DNA of 64,000 nt, taken from the NCBI GenBank assembly GCA_021234155.1, contig JAJEKV010000010.1:15159329-15223328 (forward strand), read 5' to 3'. The notes beneath the pieces were generated by a model that made no database searches, was not told the DNA's origin, and saw nothing but the letters and a program-made list of their open reading frames with translations. This document shows, piece by piece, positions 25,866-37,859 of the stretch. Every line of letters starts with the position of its first letter. The stretch's first letter is position 1. The position numbers and the translations under genes were made by a program. Source of the DNA: Isoetes taiwanensis (taxonomy: Eukaryota > Streptophyta > Lycopodiopsida > Isoetales > Isoetaceae).

Positions 25866-26329
25866 GTAAGTTCTAAGCCTAGGCTCCTATACGATCACTA
25901 ATGCTAATTTGGCCGAGATTTTACTTTTAAGGAATAGGCTTCGAGTCTAGTTTAGGATTGGTGCAGCATTTGTTCCGTCCTTATGAATGAGAGGAGAAAT
26001 ACTTGAGAAAGAGTGACCCAGTCAAAGAAGCCCTTAACTCTTGACTCTTGAATCGATTCTAAAAAGCTATTTATTTTTCCCTAGAGCTTAGGTGATCTTA
26101 TTTGGTAACCTATTACTATCCCTAAACCAGTGGTGTATCATATTGAGGTATGCTCGAGGGAGGAGCTACTAATGGAAGTGATTACCATATATGCCTTCTG
26201 TCTTTATGTTCCAACGATATTGCTAGATAGGTGGCCCGGTTGGTGGAGAACTCCTTTGAATAAGGCTTTGGCTACTAATGTGTAAAAGTTCTTATGTTCA
26301 TTCAGGTATTTAGGAAAGTTCATTATCAA
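25866..26329 (+). repeat. LTR1 of dimeric element (left end truncated)
   Basis: Shares with LTR2 and LTR3 the blocks GAGATTTTACTT, GAGTCTAGTTT, TTATGAATGAGAG, CTTAACTCTTG, TAACCTATTACTATCCC, TGGTGTATCATATTGA, GAGGAGCTACTA and CTCCTTTGAATAAGG. It ends at CA immediately before the primer site. The first approximately 120 bases expected from LTR3 could not be aligned, so the left boundary is approximate. Confidence 0.65.
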
Positions 26330-26330
26330 T

Positions 26331-26342
26331 TGGTATCAGGCC
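26331..26342 (+). promoter_or_regulatory. Primer binding site, initiator-Met tRNA type
   Basis: TGGTATCAGGCC lies one base after the CA end of LTR1. The usual plant LTR retrotransposon primer site complementary to initiator methionine tRNA begins TGGTATCAGAGC. The equivalent after LTR2, near 33659, is degraded to TGTATCGAGG. Confidence 0.75.
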
Positions 26343-26799
26343 TTGATTTCGATTTTCTTTGGAATTGTGGGTAGTGGAACTATTGTCATATGATCTTTTG
26401 AATTGTGATCATGAAGCGATTACATGTGTTTTGAAGGAGATAACGCGGAATCCAACAAAGCAACAGAGGAAACATTCCAGCGAATTAAGAACTTGGATGA
26501 TTTCGAGTTTAATTTGAAATAGTTTTTAGGTTGCTCATGTCATATAGAGATAGTTTTGTAGATACACATGCAATTAACGAGGAAGTTAGATACATGTGGG
26601 ACTTATGATGCAATATCTCTGAAAAGGGAACGGTGTTTCAAAATTCCTAAGAATGAAGTTATTCTTGAGGAGAAAACTTCAATTGAATCTTATTTAACAT
26701 GCCAAGACTTGAATTGCTTTTGTGGGAGAACCCACTACATTTTGAATCAATTTAAAAGCATTCTATATTATTATTATTCAAAGTATTGATCTGGTGGTG

Positions 26800-27210
26800 A
26801 AGTAATCACAAGTGAATGTAGTCACGAGTGGGAGGTAATCACAAGTGGACCATGATCCACGAAAAGGATATGAAAGTAATCACAAGTAGATATGATCCAC
26901 GGTAGAGTGGTAATCCACAGCTGAAAGAGACCCACTTGAGTAGTTGGGGATCTCAAGTTGAAGTTAGTCCAGTAGAGGTGGCAACCAAGAACAGGCCAAT
27001 TCCTGTGGGTGACGGCAGAATTAGAATTGTGGTCCACGAGTAGGTGGTGACCCATGAGTGCTGACCCACAGTAGGTGGCAACCACTGATACTTGTGAACT
27101 ACCACTAGTATGTGAAAACTCACAGTGCATTAGTAGGAACTGCAAAAATCTGAACAAAGAGTATCCATGAGACCAGGTGCGATACGAGGAGGTGGTGACC
27201 ACGAGTTGAT
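26800..27210. repeat. GTAGGTGG / ACCCACGAG minisatellite in body 1
   Basis: Degenerate tandem units such as AGTAGGTGGCAACCACT, GAGTAGGTGGTGACCCA and AATCACAAGTGGA. The same family occupies 34130-34510 in body 2 and 8170-8365 in the short element, so it is a shared component of these bodies. Confidence 0.7.
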
Positions 27211-27482
27211 AATAATTAGCCTTATGATTATAATGCTTGTCGGTTCAAAAATTATGAAGGCTAATAATCTTCATATTTAAGAATGATTTTTATTAAAATG
27301 GATGTTAACGCGAGAATCACGAAAGTTGTATTCAGTACATTTGAGATTCGATTAGTTCGAGAAGGAAGAAATTGATATGGTTTAAAGGTTAATATCCCTA
27401 ACAATGAGCTTCAGGGGGTAGCCAATATGATTATGCATTAGGCAAAAGTATATAGAGTTAGTATATATATCATGGGTGGAAG

Positions 27483-28089
27483 TGTTTGAATATTCATATT
27501 ATATAGGAGAATGTGATCTGACCTTTTGAGCAAGATAATCTGCATGATCTGTAAAGAGTTAGAGAAACATAACACAGTTCTGATAGCAGTTTGTATAGGG
27601 GTATTGAGTTCAAGAATATTATTAAGGTAAGATAATATCTAAAGGTATATTATCTTAATGAGTCCAAGAGTAAGTGAATTAGAAGAGCGTGAGATAATCC
27701 TTTGTGAAAAGCTTAGCAAGCCGTGATTGAAGATCTGTGCCAAGGATATTAGATAAGGCAAAGAAAATAAGATCACAGGCTTCGACTACTTGGAATCTCA
27801 ACTACACCAACACCTTGGTTTAAATCTCAGGGGGTTTGATTGGAGTTCCACACTGCGGTGAAGGAAGAGCATTGCCAAGTTTGTAACATATGCTTGTGCT
27901 ATGGTCTGTTTGTGTGACTCTATTTAAATAGTGCATCATATGATTGTGGCAATGGTTATCCTACATTATTGAAATAGAGGTATTAGATAATGTGATTGCA
28001 CTAGATCAAAGATAAGAAAAAGAAGGAAGCTGAAATACTCTAATTTGTTTTAAACTTTGAAGTAATAAAGTGTGTAGCATTACTCTTCA
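27483..28089 (+). repeat. Left LTR of copia element
   Basis: Begins TGTTTGAATATTCATATT and ends with TACTCTTCA. It shares with the right LTR long blocks such as AAGAATATTATTAAGGTAAG, AACATATGCTTGTGCTAT, TTTGTGTGACTCTATTTAAA and TGATTGCACTAGATCAAAG. It should hold the promoter of the element; TCTATTTAAATAG near 27922 is a plausible TATA-like site, which is inference only. Confidence 0.9.
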
Positions 28090-28090
28090 T

Positions 28091-28104
28091 TGGTATGTCG
28101 AGCC
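28091..28104 (+). promoter_or_regulatory. Primer binding site of copia element
   Basis: TGGTATGTCGAGCC, two bases after the LTR end, matches the canonical TGGTATCAGAGCC with small changes. Its position directly after the LTR fixes the LTR boundary and the plus-strand orientation. Confidence 0.8.
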
Positions 28105-28109
28105 AAGTT

Positions 28110-31100
28110 ACTTTCAGGGATGGCCACTAGATTTGGTGCTAACTTGCTAAACTCCATTGGGGTTTTAAAGGTGAAAGTGACTTTCAAGTTTGGAAAGACT
28201 GATATTAGGAAGTTCTAGAGTTTGAAAAAGCGTGGTATTTGATTGAGCGACAAACCTTTGGGCCGACATGATGTGAGTGCAGGGATAAGCAATCAAAGGG
28301 GGGAATTCTAGTTCTAGTGAAGAAGGTTAAAATTGTTGGAGAGATGCAGGAGGTACCACCCAGCTGCTTGGAGAGGGATCTAGAAGTGCTTGATGAGCTC
28401 ATCTAGAAGCAGTAAGTGGTGAAGAAAAACAGAAGTGATGGAAGCTCAAGCAATCATTTGCTGCAAGGTAGGGCACATTATTAGAATTAAAAGAGCTTCG
28501 GGGTAAAAATCTCCAAAGGGAAATGGCGGATGTACATGATTAAGGGTATGGCTTAAAGACCTCCTCCCAAATTGATATCCAGAAAAACAATTGAAATTTG
28601 GGGGTGCATGAAATGGGACAATGTATTTGACTTCTTTTGAAAGATTTGATTCAATCATTCGCAGTTGGAAGGTCTTTGGAGTCATTTTAAATGAAAAGAA
28701 TATCAGCTATTTGGCCATATCAAGGCGTGTATCCCACAATGCTCATCTTGCCACCTTGATAAGAAACATTGCGAGGTCGAAGGAGCATCTTTATTAAAAT
28801 GGTAAGAATTTGAATTTGAGCAAAGGCAAAGCTCAAGATGAGGGATGAGGGATAGTCGAAGTCTTGTATCTTTGGAAGGTTCAAGAAAAATAATAAAGAT
28901 AAAAGAAAATAGGGCCACTTTATAAGCTGTGACTGACTATGGACACCTTAAGGCCAGTTGTCCCAAGAGTCCAAGAAATGTTGTATGCTTCTAAGCTGAT
29001 GCAGGAAAGGAATAGCCACATGGTGCAGAACACCTAAGTCCTAGAGGGCATAAAGGGAAGGGAAAAGACTAGGAAGGTTATGAAAGCAGAAAATTTTGAA
29101 AAGGAAATCCCACAGGTTAAGTTTGAAACTAAAGCATAGATTGAAGAAGAGGAGATTGATGAGAATCAGGAGAATGCATGCCAGTATATTCTCTTAAAAA
29201 TAAAGAGTTGACCATGATGTTATGATACTAGATTAATTTGAAAGGCGGTGGTACGCCCAATTCAAAAATATTCTAAGCACCCAAAGAGAGGAAGGGAGGA
29301 GTTGTATGTTCAACTAGGAAATGGGAGCTGCAAAGAAATAGAGAGATGTTGGGTTGTGGAAGGAAAAGTTCAATTAGAAAATGTTTTTGTGTGTACGAGG
29401 TTGGTAGAAATTTACAATCAATTTCTCAATTAGTTGACCTAGGCTATAAGGTCCTATTTGAAAAACTTCAATGCCGCGAGTTCTTTTGGATAATAAAGTT
29501 ATGTTCTTGGGAAAAAGAGTTGGAAATTTGTTTGGTTTATGTGACATGCTATAGCGGCATTAATTATGTTGTGAACTGACACTAAGAAAATGGCATCACT
29601 GGATGAGTGTGCCATGTAAACTCAAAAAGACTATTGAATTGCTAATAGAAAAAAGGGATATTAAAACTTCAATGGGATGTGAAGATCAAATGTCTGAGGG
29701 TGTATCTTAGGAAGCTTATAGCGGGCCCTTTAGAAGAACTCCTCAAAAGAGCAAAAGATTATTAGATTTGATACATCTGAGACTTGTAGGCCCCAGATGT
29801 GACCGGTTTATGCGAGGGAAAGTACTTTATGACTATGTCGATGATTTCCCCGTTAAGAAGGAGCTTTGTCCTATTGTATAAAGACAAAAGGATCGTAGGT
29901 GACATCTTCAAAACAATTTGTTAATGAAGTGAAACACAACAAGCAGGAAGGAGGGTCGAGTGCTTGAGGTCGGATAGAGGAGGAGAATTCATCTCGTGAA
30001 TTTAAAACCTATTACAAAGGAGTAAAGGAGGAATAAAAAGGCAGCTTACTTGTAGGTATTCACCTCAACAAAATGGAATTGCGAGGAAAGAAAGAATAGA
30101 GCGATCACTTGAATCATTGAGAAGCATGTTGCAAAATTCTGCAGGATTGCCCAATTTTTCTTTAGGATGATGAAGCGATTAAAGGCTGTGCATGTCTTGA
30201 GAATATATTGCCTTCATTGCTCGGCAAAGGGATTCGAAATGTGCATAGTGCGGAAGAGATGCACCACACACTATGAAAACTTAAAGGCATATATGAGTTT
30301 GCTTGGCTTTTGTGCATATTCAGACGAGCTTAGAAAAACTTGATGACAAATCTTTTGTTATAACATACATGGTAGGATATGATGTACAATCAAAGGCCTG
30401 AGTTATTTGATCATCACAAAGAGAAAAATTGTGATGATGAGGGAATATGATCTTTTGATGAAGATGAGTTTATAAGAAATATTACAAAGGTGAATGTAGG
30501 TAGTGCTTAATCTTTGAATGCAAGGAAGAAAGGCATATCGAGAGAATGAAATTACGAGGGGTGGAAAAACCATGGAAAGTGTACCCTTCAAGACATAGAC
30601 AAGCATTTCGGAAGATGAGGATCTAGTAACTAACAAGCGAGAAGTTCTTGGTAGTAATACTAAAATCGGGTATTGATACAAATGGAACAACTTGGCGAAA
30701 TTACAGGGATCAAACAACTGAAAGCTAGCGGGTTGAACACGGTTGACTCAATACCAACAAACAAAGCTAGGAAAAAGAGACAAAGGCAGAGCACTGAAAT
30801 TGCAAAGGAGAACACAAAATTTGGATTTAAATCAACATGGGAGGGATGAAATTTTGGGAAGAAGCAAGAGACTCCTTGAAAAGAAGGTGAGATTCATGGT
30901 TGTTGGAAATTTTAATGCACTTAGATACTAATGCCTAAGTCCTACAATGAAGCATTAATTATGGTCATCGAGAATGGTTGAGAGCCATGAATGATGAGAG
31001 TTAGCATCATTTTAGAAGGGCCGAAACCTTTGAACTAAGTGGACACTGTAGGAAAAACATAGTTGGGAAATAAATGGTTGTTCAAGCTAAAAGCTGGACC

Positions 31101-32400
31101 CGGATAGGAAGCACAAAATACAAGGCAGGATTAGTTGCTCAAGGGTTTCTGAGGAGGAAAGGACGATTATGAAGAAACCTTCTCTCCCCAGTTGGTAAAA
31201 TAGAATAGTATAAGGATGTTATTATCCATTGCAATGCTTGTGATTTGACATCCATGGATATTATCTGCACATTTCTAAATACTAAACTTAAGAAGAAGAT
31301 ATTTACATGAGGCGACCACATGGGTTTGAAGAGGAGAATAAAGTGTGGAAGTTGAAAAGTGTGTATGTGGTCTCAAGAAACCCAATCACCTAAGAATGGT
31401 ACAAGTGCATGGACTCTTATTCTTGAACGAGGTTCACAGAATTAGGGAATGATGGAAACCTCTATAAATTTGAAGCTGGAAATGAGTGGTGCATTATTGC
31501 ACTTTATGTGGATGATAACATCATGATAGCAAAGGGGAAAAAGCACACCCAACATTGCAAGGATATATTAAAACAAAGGTCAAGATGGCTAATGAGGATC
31601 TTGGGGAGTTCTGAAATTTTTGGGAATTGGAAGTTAAAAGGGATCGAGCAAACAAGACTTTGGATTACATTTCGGAAAACTGATTGAGAATATGCTTAAA
31701 AATTTAAGATGGAAAGGATGTAATACTTGTAAAACACCCGGCCAGTTCAGTGCTGCTGAATTTGAGCACATGTGTCGGCTAATGACAAAGAAAGGGAAGA
31801 AATAGATAATACCCCATATAGGTCCCTCATAGGATGCTTATCCTATGTGGCGATTATACAAGACGAGATATATCCTATATTGTAAATGTCGGCCCGAGAT
31901 ATATAATAATGATCGAGGACATAGTCAGCTGGATGGCGACAAAAAGGGTACTTAGATACCTTAAAGGCTTGATGGATATTGGGTGACTTTTACACGAGGA
32001 ATCTAATTTTAAAAGTCTTCTTGTGATGCGGTGGGGGTGATGTGGATACAAAAGAAGTCAACATCGAGGCTATTTAATGATGATGTTAGGTAGTGGACCA
32101 ATAGCGCTGGAAATGTAAGAAGCGAGAACTTCGATAGCTTTTGTCAAAGTCTTGTGAGTATGCGGCAACTACTTTATGTGCAAAAAGAAGTTGTGTGGGA
32201 AAGAAGGTTACTTATTGAGCTTGGGTTTCCTCAACCAAAATACGGGGAAGTATATTGTGGCGAGCACAAGTTGCATTGCAATGTCAAAAAGGATCTATTC
32301 TACATGAAGATCAAAGCATACTCCCGAGTTGGAATTACATTTCATTAGAAGTAGTAAGCAAAGGCATAATAAAGATGTCATATATTAATACTTCAATTGG
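28110..32400 (+). pseudogene. Copia gag-pol remnant
   Basis: Conserved blocks appear in the expected order in changing plus-strand frames. The second half of a gag CCHC zinc knuckle (GHLKASCP) is at 28941-28964. Integrase shows a LLDLIH-type stretch near 29755-29780 and a RSDRGGEF block near 29968. RT shows DIYMRRPHGFEEENKVWKL near 31298-31355 and the active site ALYVDD at about 31500-31515. The RNase H end carries a Q-KEVVWERRLL-type stretch near 32177-32215 and a HFIRE-like block near 32339, close to the right LTR. Stops and indels break every domain, so no functional polyprotein is encoded. The protease could not be pinpointed. Confidence 0.85.
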
Positions 32401-32494
32401 GAAACTGCCGGATATGCGAAGCCAGATTTTAGCGAGAGGATTTGTAGGAACTCGAAATCTTGACCGAGGAATCTGGATATAACATGAAGGGAAT

Positions 32495-33115
32495 TGTTGA
32501 GATATTCATGTTATATGAAGATGTGATGCAGCTACTGAGCAAGATGATCTGCATGATCATAAAAAGGTTAGAAGCATAACACAGTTGCAGTATGGTTGTA
32601 TAGGGATACATTGAGTTCAAGAATATTATTAAGGTAAGATAATATCTAAGGTATATTATCTTAATGGTCAAAGGTCGTGAATTAGAAGAACGCCTGTGGG
32701 ATAATCCTTTGTGAAAACTTAGCAAGCCCGTGATTCAAGATACGACTGTGGGATATTAGATATTGGCGAAAATAGTAGATCTGGAAACTGAAACTGCCCG
32801 GAATCTCAACTACTGCAAACACCTTGAAGGTTTAAATGCAGGGAACCGATTGAGTTCCACACCACGGTGAAGGAAAGGGGCGCATTGCCAAGTTTGTAAC
32901 ATATGCTTGTGCTATCGGAATGCAATGTTTGTGTGACTCTATTTAAATAGTGCATCATATGATTGTGGCAATGGTTAATACCTGTTATTGAAGTAGGGCT
33001 GTATTAGATAATGTGATTGCACTAGATCAAAGATAAGAAAAAGAAGGAAATTTTTGAAATACTCTAGTGCATTACATTTCTAAGCTGAGTAATAAAGTGT
33101 GTAGCGTACTCTTGA
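32495..33115 (+). repeat. Right LTR of copia element
   Basis: Starts TGTTGAGATATTCATGTTAT and ends near GTAGCGTACTCTTGA, matching the left LTR throughout. The two LTRs differ by many 1-4 base indels as well as substitutions, more indel-rich than ordinary LTR ageing would suggest. Confidence 0.9.
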
Positions 33116-33655
33116 GGAAAAGAAGAAAAGGCAAAGTAGAGACCAAGAAGGCTAAAGTCGCTTGAGACTTCTATAAAAGGAACGGAGACTTGTTAGGCGA
33201 TATCTCAGAACAAGAGATTCCAGTTTGGTAATTTTACTTTTGGGCAGGATCAGTCTAGTTTTTGGATTAGTGCGACATTTGTTCCAATTCCTTATGAATG
33301 AGAGAAATACTTGAAGAAGCGGCCAGAAGTCAAAGAAAGGCTACTTAACTCTTGGCTCTTGAATGCGATTCTAAGAAATTTATTTATTTTCCTCGAGCTT
33401 AATTTGTTGATCTTGTTTAGTAACCTATTACTATCCCCTAGAAACCCAAACTGGTGTATCATATTGACACTAGCTTCGAGGGAGGAGCTACTAGTGGAAA
33501 GAGTGATTGCCATATATGCCTTCTTGTCTTTATGTTCGGCCTTTGATATTGCTAAGTGAGTAGCGATTGGGTGGAGAGCTCCTTTGAATAAGGCTTTGGC
33601 TACTGTCATTGCCAGAAATTCTCATGTTTATTCAAGGTGTTGAGGAGTTAATCTG
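33116..33655 (+). repeat. LTR2 of dimeric element, right part
   Basis: Continues LTR2 after the copia insertion. It aligns with LTR1 and LTR3 through the blocks TGAGACTTCTATAAA, TTGTTCCAATTCCTTATGA, TTAACTCTTGGC and TGGTGTATCATATTGA. The left part of LTR2 is 27428-27482. Confidence 0.7.
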
Positions 33656-34129
33656 AGTGTATCGAGGAAGCACAATTTGATTTTCTTTGGAATTGTGGGT
33701 AGTGGGAACTATTGTCATGATCTTTGGTGTGATCATGAAGCGATTGACTGTGTGTTTTGAAGGTTCTTGGGATTCCCACAAAGCAACAAGGGGAAATATT
33801 CCAACCGAAATAAGAACTTGGATGATTTCGAGTTTTGATTGAAATAGTTTTAAAATTTTACTCATGTCATGGGAGATAGTTTTGTATGAATACACATGCG
33901 AGTGTAGGGAGTCGAGATGCATGTGGGACTTATGATACTATCTGCTTGAAAAAGGGAACCCAGTGTTTCAAAATTCTAAGAATGAAGTTATTCTTGAGGG
34001 AAAACTTCAATTGGATACTATTTAACCATGTAAGACTTGAATTGCTTTAGTAGGAGAACCCACTATATTTTGAATCAATTTAAAAGGGGTATATTATTCA
34101 AAAGTGATCCCTGCGAGTAAAAGATTGGT

Positions 34130-34510
34130 AATCAATTGAATGTGATCCGCAGTAGGTGCTAATCAGATGTGATCCACAGTGGTAATCACAAGTGGATATG
34201 ACCCACGAGGAAGTGGTAATCACAAGTGAATGTGACCCACGGTAGGTGTATCCATATTGAGAATGAGACCCATGAGTAGATGGAGATCACATGGCAGCCA
34301 AGAACATAATTGGTCAGTGGAACAGCTTCAACCAAAATTAAATTGGTCCGCAGTAGGTGGTAACCAAAATTCTTGACCCGCAGTAGGTGGCAACCACTAG
34401 TATGTGAAAACCACTAGTATGTGAAAACTCGTGTAGGTGAGCCAGACACAAAATCCGCGAGCAGGAGGTATCATGAACCAAGGTGGAAGCCGAGGAGGTG
34501 GTGACCCGTG
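34130..34510. repeat. GTAGGTGG minisatellite in body 2
   Basis: Degenerate units such as CGCAGTAGGTGGTAACC, GCAGTAGGTGGCAACCAC and GTAATCACAAGTGAATGTGA. They match the minisatellite of body 1 in position and sequence family. Confidence 0.7.
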
Positions 34511-34729
34511 AGTTGATAATAATATTATATTACGAGTGTATGCGAGGAATTATAATCATCAATGGTTCATAAAAATTATGAAGGCTAATAATCTTCATAT
34601 TAAAGTGGATGTTAGCGAGAACTGAAAGTTGTATTCAATGCAAGCTGAGATTAGGAGTTGCTCAGAAGGGAAGGAATTGATATGATTTAAAGGTTAATAT
34701 CAGCAATGACCGAGGGGAGTGGCCAAAGA

Positions 34730-35308
34730 TGATTACATTGGGCAAATCATATAGAATTAGTATATCATGGTAACAAAAGGCAAGAGAGCAAGACAAAAGG
34801 CAAAGCCGGGCCAAAGAAGGCTAAAGTTCGCGAGACTTCTATAAAGACAAAACTTTAATTAGCGGCATATCATAACCATAGATTAGTTTGGTAGGAATTT
34901 TACTTCTGAGCCAGATTTGGAGTCTAGTTTGAGGGATTAGTCGCGGCAATTGTTACGATTCATCTAAATGAGAGAGAAATGGCGGAAAAGAGTGCACGGG
35001 GGTCAAAATTTGCTTAACTCTTGGTTCTTTGAATGCGATTCTAAGAGTTCTGTTGATCTTGTTTAGTAACTCTTTACTATCCTAAACTAAGCTGGTGTAT
35101 CATATTGAGATCTACGGTAGCTCGGGGAGGAGCTACTAGTGGAAATGATTACCATATATGCCGTCTTGTCTTTATGTTTTATGTTCCAGCGCTTTGATGT
35201 TGCTAGGCTGAGAGTGGCCGATTAGGTGGAAGCTCCTTTGAATAAGGATTTGGCTACTAATGTGTGTAAAGTTCTTATGTTTATTGGTGTTCGGGAAGTT
35301 AAGTATCG
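34730..35308 (+). repeat. LTR3 of dimeric element
   Basis: Begins TGATTACATTGGGCAAATC after the purine run CGAGGGGAGTGG and ends near AAGTTAAGTATCGATGA. Beyond this the sequence no longer resembles the bodies, so this is the right end of the element. It preserves the uninterrupted copia target region near 34766. Confidence 0.7.
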
Positions 35309-37859
35309 ATGAAATGCTGCTATAAGGAATTTTCAACTTTTGCAATGTGACCTAGAAGTCAAACCATTGTGGCGGAAATTCCTAGCAAAGCGGGCTGGTA
35401 TAAACAAAACCCTCAAAAACCAATACGTTACCTTCTTGATAGTATTCAACTTCCCTAAGGTTTTTGGGCACTTACATTTGGAAATTGCTTGGTCTCCAAA
35501 TAAGCCTACATCATTGAACATTAGGACCTATAGAAGCTAATGTCTCATTCATTTTATAAGTCTTTGGTTATGCATATCTAATGCACTGCTCCTCAAACAC
35601 CTTTAAAAAATGCCTTCCAATCCTAAAGTAGTCATCCACCCATCTTTCATAGGGCATTCCAATCACAAAGGGCTACAAACCATTGCAGTCCTCACAAACA
35701 TTTTGGGTTGCCCTAGGGGGAGCAAACCCTGCGTTGTAATGGTATGTGGGCATATTCAAGTATATCTTGGCATATACTGTATCTTTGATGGCTAAAAGCT
35801 GGCGCACGTAAATGCTTTCGGTCATCTCCTGAGGTGCTGATTAGGTTCTTTGAGCGCCAAGCTTGAGGTGTCGTCTCGAGTGCTTTGGGTATGGCCTGAG
35901 TTCTGAATGCTTGAGGTATGGCATGATGCGCACAGAGGGAAGGTCATAGCCGTAATCTTAAAATAATCGAAGGTGCTTTTTGGCTAGTCTATGTTCCCGA
36001 ACTCTCCTCTACGAGGCGGTAGAGACTAGGATTACTGCAAGGTTATTTCCATTCAATAGCTCGAAATGAGGATTTGAAGCGTGATGGTTCATGAATCTTT
36101 AAAGTGAGGGTATTTTAATTTTAGAAGCCAAGACTCAAAGCTGCAGAGAGCTTAAAGGAGCCTAACATACGGATTAAAATATCGCAGAGCTGAAGTTGAT
36201 ATTGGAAGGCTGAAGCAATGGGCATCCATTAAAGGTAAAAATCAATCCTCGAGAAGTCTCTTGCCAATCTAACATCAAAGGCGTGTCCAATGGGGATATC
36301 CGCAGACCGAGGAAGGTGTAGTAGATAATCAACTGGACTTAAGGCTCAAATTTGTGAGTTGACTTGTTGAAGTCGCGAGAATTGTTTTAAACTAGATGGT
36401 GTAATTTCCTTATGACAGCAGGTAGAAAGATTTCTAATCAACAACAATATTATGATGGTATTTCGGCAAAGAAACACCACTTGGACTGCTCACGGACTTC
36501 CCCTCACAGGAGATGGTTTGTTTATTCTTTGTCAATGGCTCACGGTATCGTGCAGATTTAGCGGTTCCATATCGAGTAGCTTTAGCATTTGGCATAAAGC
36601 TCACCCAAAATCTTTTGAGCAAATCTTATTCTATTTTCTCATGAATCGATTGAAGCTCGATGTTTTGAAACCTCCACATAATATACTTGAGGATTAGGTA
36701 AGCGGTAGATGCCATTGCATTACTCACGAGCTCTTTTCCTGCCATTTTCGATCCACCATCTTATTGGGAGGCAAATATTTGAGCCTTATGATTAGGCCTC
36801 GATTTTTACCCGGGCCAAGGCTGCTATTAGCCTCAAGCGGAGTTGTTTACATAAATATAAAAAGGAAAGGGATATTGCTCAAGATACCTAAGCTTTTTAC
36901 CTGTTGGCATATGTCGGCCCGAGCGCATATCTCTGTGGACGATTTGTGAAAAGCCCTATTTCGAGGCCCGACTTTGGAGCAACATTCTTTTGGCGCCTCG
37001 TCAATGCGGCCCATCTTTAACGGTTTTGGGAAAGTCTTGTCACATTTAGTTCTACATACCTTTTGGCCTTCAACTTCAAGATATATAAGCAAATGTGGCT
37101 ACCCGGCCACGAATCAATCTAAATCGAGGAAGTAAATCCTACTCTTAAAATACTTACTTGACTACATTTAGCATCTTTAAATGGGTTTGAAATAGTGGAA
37201 ATTATTATGCGATCGTCCCGATATCTTAGAGAATCCACATGGGGATTTGTTTTGCGTTATAGATGGAAGCCCTATATCCTTAAAAGTAGAAACAAAGCTA
37301 CTTGATTTGCTCTCTTCTGTTGACGAGAATATTTAGGCATTTGCATCTTTAAAATCTCAAGAGCGATCGCTTATTTGAAATGCTACATATAGAGAGGTAC
37401 TAATTAGTTCATGCCATAATAAGCGGAGAGTTTACTGGAAGAAGGCGTCAAAATTTTGTGGTTCTTGGTTGAAGACCCGAAGGGGAAATGGTTAGTTGGA
37501 GAGACATTGATGCTTGAACGGTTTGGAGTTTCTTCTAGTTCGATGCTACATGTTAGAGATGTGAAAAGGGATTACACAATTTTCGCGAGGTTTAATCAAT
37601 TGAGATAAAGGAATAATTCTTTGTGTTTTGGCTGAGAATATATTTCACGTAAGTGCTTCTTAATTCAAAAGCATGCAATCTTCGGCATGGGAGATGTATA
37701 ATATTAGAAAGCCTTTAGCTTGTGAAACATGGGCATCTAGGATTAAGATAAAGATCAAGTCAAAAGTTAAGGTAATGCAGCATTGAGACATGGAAAGGAC
37801 TTGTCTCCCTCCTTTTCTTCCATTGCAACAATATTGCCACAGTTGCATAACACGTATTA
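35309..37859. other. Unidentified stretch between two LTR elements
   Basis: No element was recognised. Plus-strand segments near 37211-37336 and 37430-37607 read as protein-like and are described separately. The rest has only short frames on both strands. Confidence 0.3.
37211..37607 (+). pseudogene. Unidentified protein-like remnant
   Basis: Two plus-strand segments have balanced, protein-like composition. The first (42 codons) starts DRPDILENPHGDLFCVIDG and ends at a stop. The second (about 57 codons, another frame) includes LWFLVEDPKGKWLVGETLML. The gap between them is in a third frame or decayed. Alternating hydrophobic and charged residues suggest former coding sequence rather than chance, but I recognise no family. 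It lies just outside the left LTR of the large gypsy element and could be a fragment of a transposon protein or a host gene. Confidence 0.3.

Larger units (their letters stand above)
27483..33115 (+). mobile_element. Ty1/copia retrotransposon nested in LTR2
   Basis: A complete 5.6 kb structure of two LTRs, primer site and gag-pol in order. It sits inside LTR2 of the dimeric element: the left flank ends TATATCATGGGTGGAAG and the right flank resumes GGAAAAGAAGAAAAGG, where LTR3 (about 34766) has continuous sequence. Flanking GGAAG and GGAAA may be an imperfect 5-base target-site duplication. Domain order gag, integrase, RT, RNase H is the Pseudoviridae (copia) order. All frames are interrupted, so it is not autonomous as given. 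The nesting makes it younger than the dimeric element. Confidence 0.9.
25866..35308 (+). mobile_element. Dimeric short LTR element, split by a copia insertion
   Basis: Three related LTR-type segments alternate with two related bodies: LTR1 to 26329, body 1 to 27427, LTR2 (27428-27482 plus 33116-33655), body 2 to 34729 and LTR3 34730-35308. Each body begins at a tRNA primer-like site and ends with AAAGGTTAATAT and a G-rich purine run (near 27410 and 34711). There is no gag or pol, so this is a non-autonomous short LTR retrotransposon. Two bodies sharing a central LTR is the expected product of unequal recombination between LTRs, or of adjacent insertion. LTR1 appears truncated or diverged at its left end. 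Confidence 0.7.
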
